From Flavobacterium sp. HJJ (GTDB lineage: Bacteria; Bacteroidota; Bacteroidia; Flavobacteriales; Flavobacteriaceae), in NCBI RefSeq assembly GCF_015351475.1, contig NZ_JADKPR010000023.1:17939-81938 (forward strand): a stretch of DNA of 64,000 bases, read 5' to 3'. Shown here piece after piece: positions 61,800-64,000 of this stretch. The number at the start of each line of letters is the position of its first letter. Positions within the stretch are counted from its first letter, which is position 1. A model generated the notes under the pieces. That model had not been told where the DNA came from. It made no database searches and saw nothing but the letters and a program-made list of their open reading frames with translations. A program made the position numbers and the translations under genes.

Positions 61800-62072
61800 A
61801 TGCCAAAGTATGTTATTGAAAGGGAGATTCCCAATGCCGGGGATTTAACGCCGGAGCAGTTAAAAGCTATTTCGAATGCATCCTGTGATGTGTTACGAAA
61901 AATGGGGCCGGAAATACAGTGGAAGCACAGTTATGTGACTGACGACAAAATTTATTGTGTATATATTGCCCCGAATGAAGAAATGATTCGGGAACATGCT
62001 GATAAAGGTGGCTTTCCAGCTAATAAAATAAGTCTGGTTACTGAAATAATTGATCCGGTTACTGCCGAGTAG
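61800..62072 (+). CDS. DUF4242-type small protein
   Basis: 90 aa, MPKYVIEREIPNAGDLTPEQ at the start and an internal WKHSYVTDDKIYCVYIAPNE segment; this matches the DUF4242 pattern (ferredoxin-like fold, sometimes annotated as nickel-binding protein). No signal peptide. Biochemical role unknown. It stands alone between a hairpin region and a shared terminator. Confidence 0.82.
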   Translation: MPKYVIEREIPNAGDLTPEQLKAISNASCDVLRKMGPEIQWKHSYVTDDKIYCVYIAPNEEMIREHADKGGFPANKISLVTEIIDPVTAE

Positions 62073-62085
62073 TTTGTAAGTTTTA

Positions 62086-62127
62086 TAAAAAAAGGAGAAA
62101 ACTACTAAAAGCTTTCTCCTTTTTTTT
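62086..62127. terminator. Shared terminator of converging genes
   Basis: AAAAAAAGGAGAAA and TTTCTCCTTTTTTTT form the stem around ACTACTAAAAGC. A-run on one side and T-run on the other allow termination of both the DUF4242 gene and the minus-strand DUF3754 gene. Confidence 0.88.
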
Positions 62128-62137
62128 ATGCTTAGGG

Positions 62138-63373
62138 TTAAGCTGTCAATTCGCTATAATCGAAAACCCCATCCCAAATCTCATCCATTCTAATGAGTGC
62201 CTTGTCCAGCGGAATTACATTCCACTTACCGTTGGTTTCAAATCCAAGTCCGCTGTTTTTTAGTTTCTGTAAAGCCTCAGTAACATCAAAATCAAGATCG
62301 GTACTGTGCTTTGTCTTAAACCAAGATTCAATTTGCTGATCCAGTTCCTCTTCAGTCAATGAAGTTTTGCTTTTGTTCAAGAATGAATAGGCAAGGATGG
62401 TTTCTTTTAATACTTCTTCTTCCGAAGAATTCAGTAAAGAATAAAATGCCCCGCTGTTATTCCCTAGGTTTTTGAAATAAAGACTGTCAGAAAGCATCTT
62501 GGAATACTTTATTTTCTTGTTCACGAAGTTATTGTATTGGCGGAATAAGTAAGCACCTAAAATTCCAAGAGCAATCAAGCCTTGGTTCAACGATGTTTTG
62601 CTGTTCAAAAGATCAATCGTTTCACCGGATTGATAAGCCGCCTGCATATTAATCAAAGCCGGAATCACTTTGGCACTCAACAGCGAGATTCCCCCGACAA
62701 TACCTGGAACCCATAACAGCAGTTTGTCGGTCAGCGACATTTTGGGAATGGCATTTGGGAAAATTGTTTCGAGATCGTTTTTGGGAACGCGTTTGAAAAT
62801 CTTCAAAACGACGGTTCTGGGTTCTATTAATTTTTCCCCCTTCTTGAGCTTATTCTTTTTATAATAATCCGCATCGTGATATTTGAGGTAAATCATCACG
62901 CGGTCATAATATTCGACTTCGATTTTTTTCTTCCAGAAAAAGTATTTAGTTATCTTTTCTTTGGCAGTATGCTGGCCTCTGACATATATTTCGTAATCTT
63001 TATAAACGTCCAGATCAATGTCCAGTTTCAGTCCTATCAAATCGGAATCCTGAAAAGCTTTGTCCAGAGTTTCCTGACTGACTCTGGAATAATTGCTTAA
63101 TTCCAAAACTTTATGTAATGACTCTTTAAAAACTGAAAAATCGCTTTTCTCCTTAAATGTTTCCCGTTCTTTTGGAGGAAGGTCTGGATCAAAAAAAGCG
63201 TAATTCTTTTTTATGTTCCGAATCAGGTTAAAGGCTTCGTAGTGAAAATAATGCTCAATGATGTCAAACAGCTTTTTGAAATCTTCGGCCTGTTTTTCGT
63301 CTCCGGCATATTCCGCAAGCTGCTCTTCGAGCAGGAATTCCTTGTCAAAAGGGATGTAGTGTTCTCGTTTCAT
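62138..63373 (-). CDS. DUF3754/TMEM143-like membrane protein
   Basis: 411 aa. The N-terminal soluble part (about 1-215) contains FHYEAFNLIRNIKKNYAFFD and EPRTVVLKIFKRVPKNDLET, the pattern of DUF3754 (the domain of eukaryotic TMEM143). Two hydrophobic segments follow, near 219-242 (LLLWVPGIVGGISLLS) and 266-284 (LIALGILGAYLF), and then a C-terminal soluble domain. No function is established for the family. Single gene with shared terminator. Confidence 0.82.
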   Translation of the reverse strand: MKREHYIPFDKEFLLEEQLAEYAGDEKQAEDFKKLFDIIEHYFHYEAFNLIRNIKKNYAFFDPDLPPKERETFKEKSDFSVFKESLHKVLELSNYSRVSQETLDKAFQDSDLIGLKLDIDLDVYKDYEIYVRGQHTAKEKITKYFFWKKKIEVEYYDRVMIYLKYHDADYYKKNKLKKGEKLIEPRTVVLKIFKRVPKNDLETIFPNAIPKMSLTDKLLLWVPGIVGGISLLSAKVIPALINMQAAYQSGETIDLLNSKTSLNQGLIALGILGAYLFRQYNNFVNKKIKYSKMLSDSLYFKNLGNNSGAFYSLLNSSEEEVLKETILAYSFLNKSKTSLTEEELDQQIESWFKTKHSTDLDFDVTEALQKLKNSGLGFETNGKWNVIPLDKALIRMDEIWDGVFDYSELTA

Positions 63374-63509
63374 TTTGGATTCGGGACTTTAATGAGGCAA
63401 TTATAAGTGCCACAAAGATAAATTACAAAAGCCGAAATCTTTAAAATTTTTAATGACAATTCTCAGCTAAATTTTGAAAACAATAAGGAGCAAAACAATT
63501 GGCTTTATT

Positions 63510-63609
63510 AGGAGATATTGATTCCCGCCCTTGCCTTTATATCTCCTCTCGTTCCAAAAGATGAGATACGAGGATATCGGCTCGATCAGGGCAGACAATG
63601 GGAGTTTTT
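63510..63609 (+). ncRNA. Candidate structured region before the last gene
   Basis: AGGAGATAT (63510-63518) pairs with ATATCTCCT (63539-63547); CTCGT (63548-63552) with ACGAG (63568-63572); and the loop sequence GCCCT can pair with AGGGC near 63588-63592, a possible pseudoknot. A TTTTT follows at about 63604. Its GC content is higher than the surrounding intergenic DNA. The class is not recognised; an unusual riboswitch, small RNA or decayed repeat are all possible. Confidence 0.35.
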
Positions 63610-63709
63610 GTAATTGCTTAAAAATCATGGTTTTTGGTGATGTTATTTGCGGTTTATATTTTTTACATTTGGAAATAATTAATCATTTTAACAAATAAAA
63701 ACCTAAATT

Positions 63710-64000
63710 ATGCCATTTGAGAATTTAAACAACAACCATTACCTGCCCGCAGAAAAAACATAGGTAAACTCTAGTTTGACAGCCCTTGAAGCTTCATTGA
63801 TTCCTAGAATTAAGAATCTCAACGCAGAGGAACGCCAAAAATACGGGAGTATCAATGAGCTGAATAAGCTAATTGTTAACAAGGTAAAGGATTACAGAAC
63901 CAGTCAGCCCAATTTGAGCAGCCCTGATGTAGATTGGACAGAGTTTCAAAACGATTTTGACTCTAGGGATTTTCTTCAGGCAACTATAATGCGACTGCAA
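63710..64000 (+). pseudogene. Partial hypothetical gene with in-frame amber codon
   Basis: The frame from ATG 63710 (MPFENLNNNHYLPAEKT) meets TAG at 63761-63763 (codon 18), then stays open to the window end: VNSSLTALEASLIPRIKNLN, ERQKYGSINELNKLIVNKVK, DVDWTEFQNDFDSRDFLQA. A single CAG-to-TAG change explains it. Coding texture is good on both sides, and A+T-rich DNA with no competing gene precedes it. The protein is soluble and helical, function unknown. The 3' end is outside the window. Confidence 0.6.

Noticed and set aside
1..64000. tRNA or rRNA genes
   Set aside because: No cloverleaf-like GC-rich segments with a terminal TTC-A/G pattern and no rRNA-like stretches were seen by eye; a covariance-model scan was not possible.

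Overview
The window looks like a chromosome segment of a Flavobacterium-type Bacteroidetes. The DNA is A+T-rich, promoters match the Bacteroidetes pattern (TTTG or TTG, about 19-22 nt, then TAnnTTTG), translation starts lack Shine-Dalgarno sequences, and there is a SusC/SusD pair, a compact 14-gene complex I operon and flavobacterial-style intergenic inverted repeats. No rRNA, tRNA, CRISPR array or classical insertion sequence was seen.

Layout. 1-5.6 kb: Leloir genes galK-galT-galE, then an SGLT-type sugar symporter with its own promoter and terminator. 5.7-10.8 kb (minus strand): two small unknown genes, one apparently frameshifted; a polysaccharide deacetylase; a umuC-umuD pair in reversed order; and two tandem Nudix-fold, NrtR/AraR-like regulators. 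11-37.5 kb (plus strand): a polysaccharide utilization locus opened by a promoter with an almost perfect 34-bp palindrome beside it, then SusC, SusD, a surface glycan-binding lipoprotein, GH2, GH31, GH97, GH39, GH3, BACON-GH5, a SASA-type esterase, GH43 and GH95. The enzyme set fits xyloglucan: GH5 cuts the backbone; GH95, GH2, GH43, GH39, GH31 and the esterase strip side chains; GH3 finishes the glucan. Released galactose could feed the gal genes at the start of the window. Between GH43 and GH95 lies a REP-associated tyrosine transposase (RAYT) gene carrying five in-frame copies of its probable REP substrate on an exact 75-bp period, with matching REPs around it.

37.5-39.9 kb (minus): a Gfo/Idh/MocA oxidoreductase, a DsbA/FrnE-like thiol oxidoreductase and an ArsR-type regulator. 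40.2-55.8 kb (minus): nuoA-N under a near-consensus promoter. This operon is interrupted twice: by an AAA ATPase plus TOPRIM-protein pair between nuoE and nuoF (a possible OLD/PARIS-like defence module), and by an ORF6N protein plus a structured-RNA candidate between nuoH and nuoI. 56-60.4 kb (minus): a cold-shock protein, then aspS with two unknown envelope genes behind it. 60.7-64 kb: a second copy of the structured-RNA motif, a MORN-repeat protein, a DUF4242 protein, a DUF3754/TMEM143-like membrane protein, and the start of a gene carrying an in-frame amber codon that runs off the end.

Strongest leads: the RAYT with REPs multiplied inside its own reading frame; the ATPase/TOPRIM pair embedded in complex I; the duplicated Nudix regulators with nearly identical C-terminal halves plus a palindromic operator; and the two-copy RNA motif whose apical stem changes sequence but keeps pairing.
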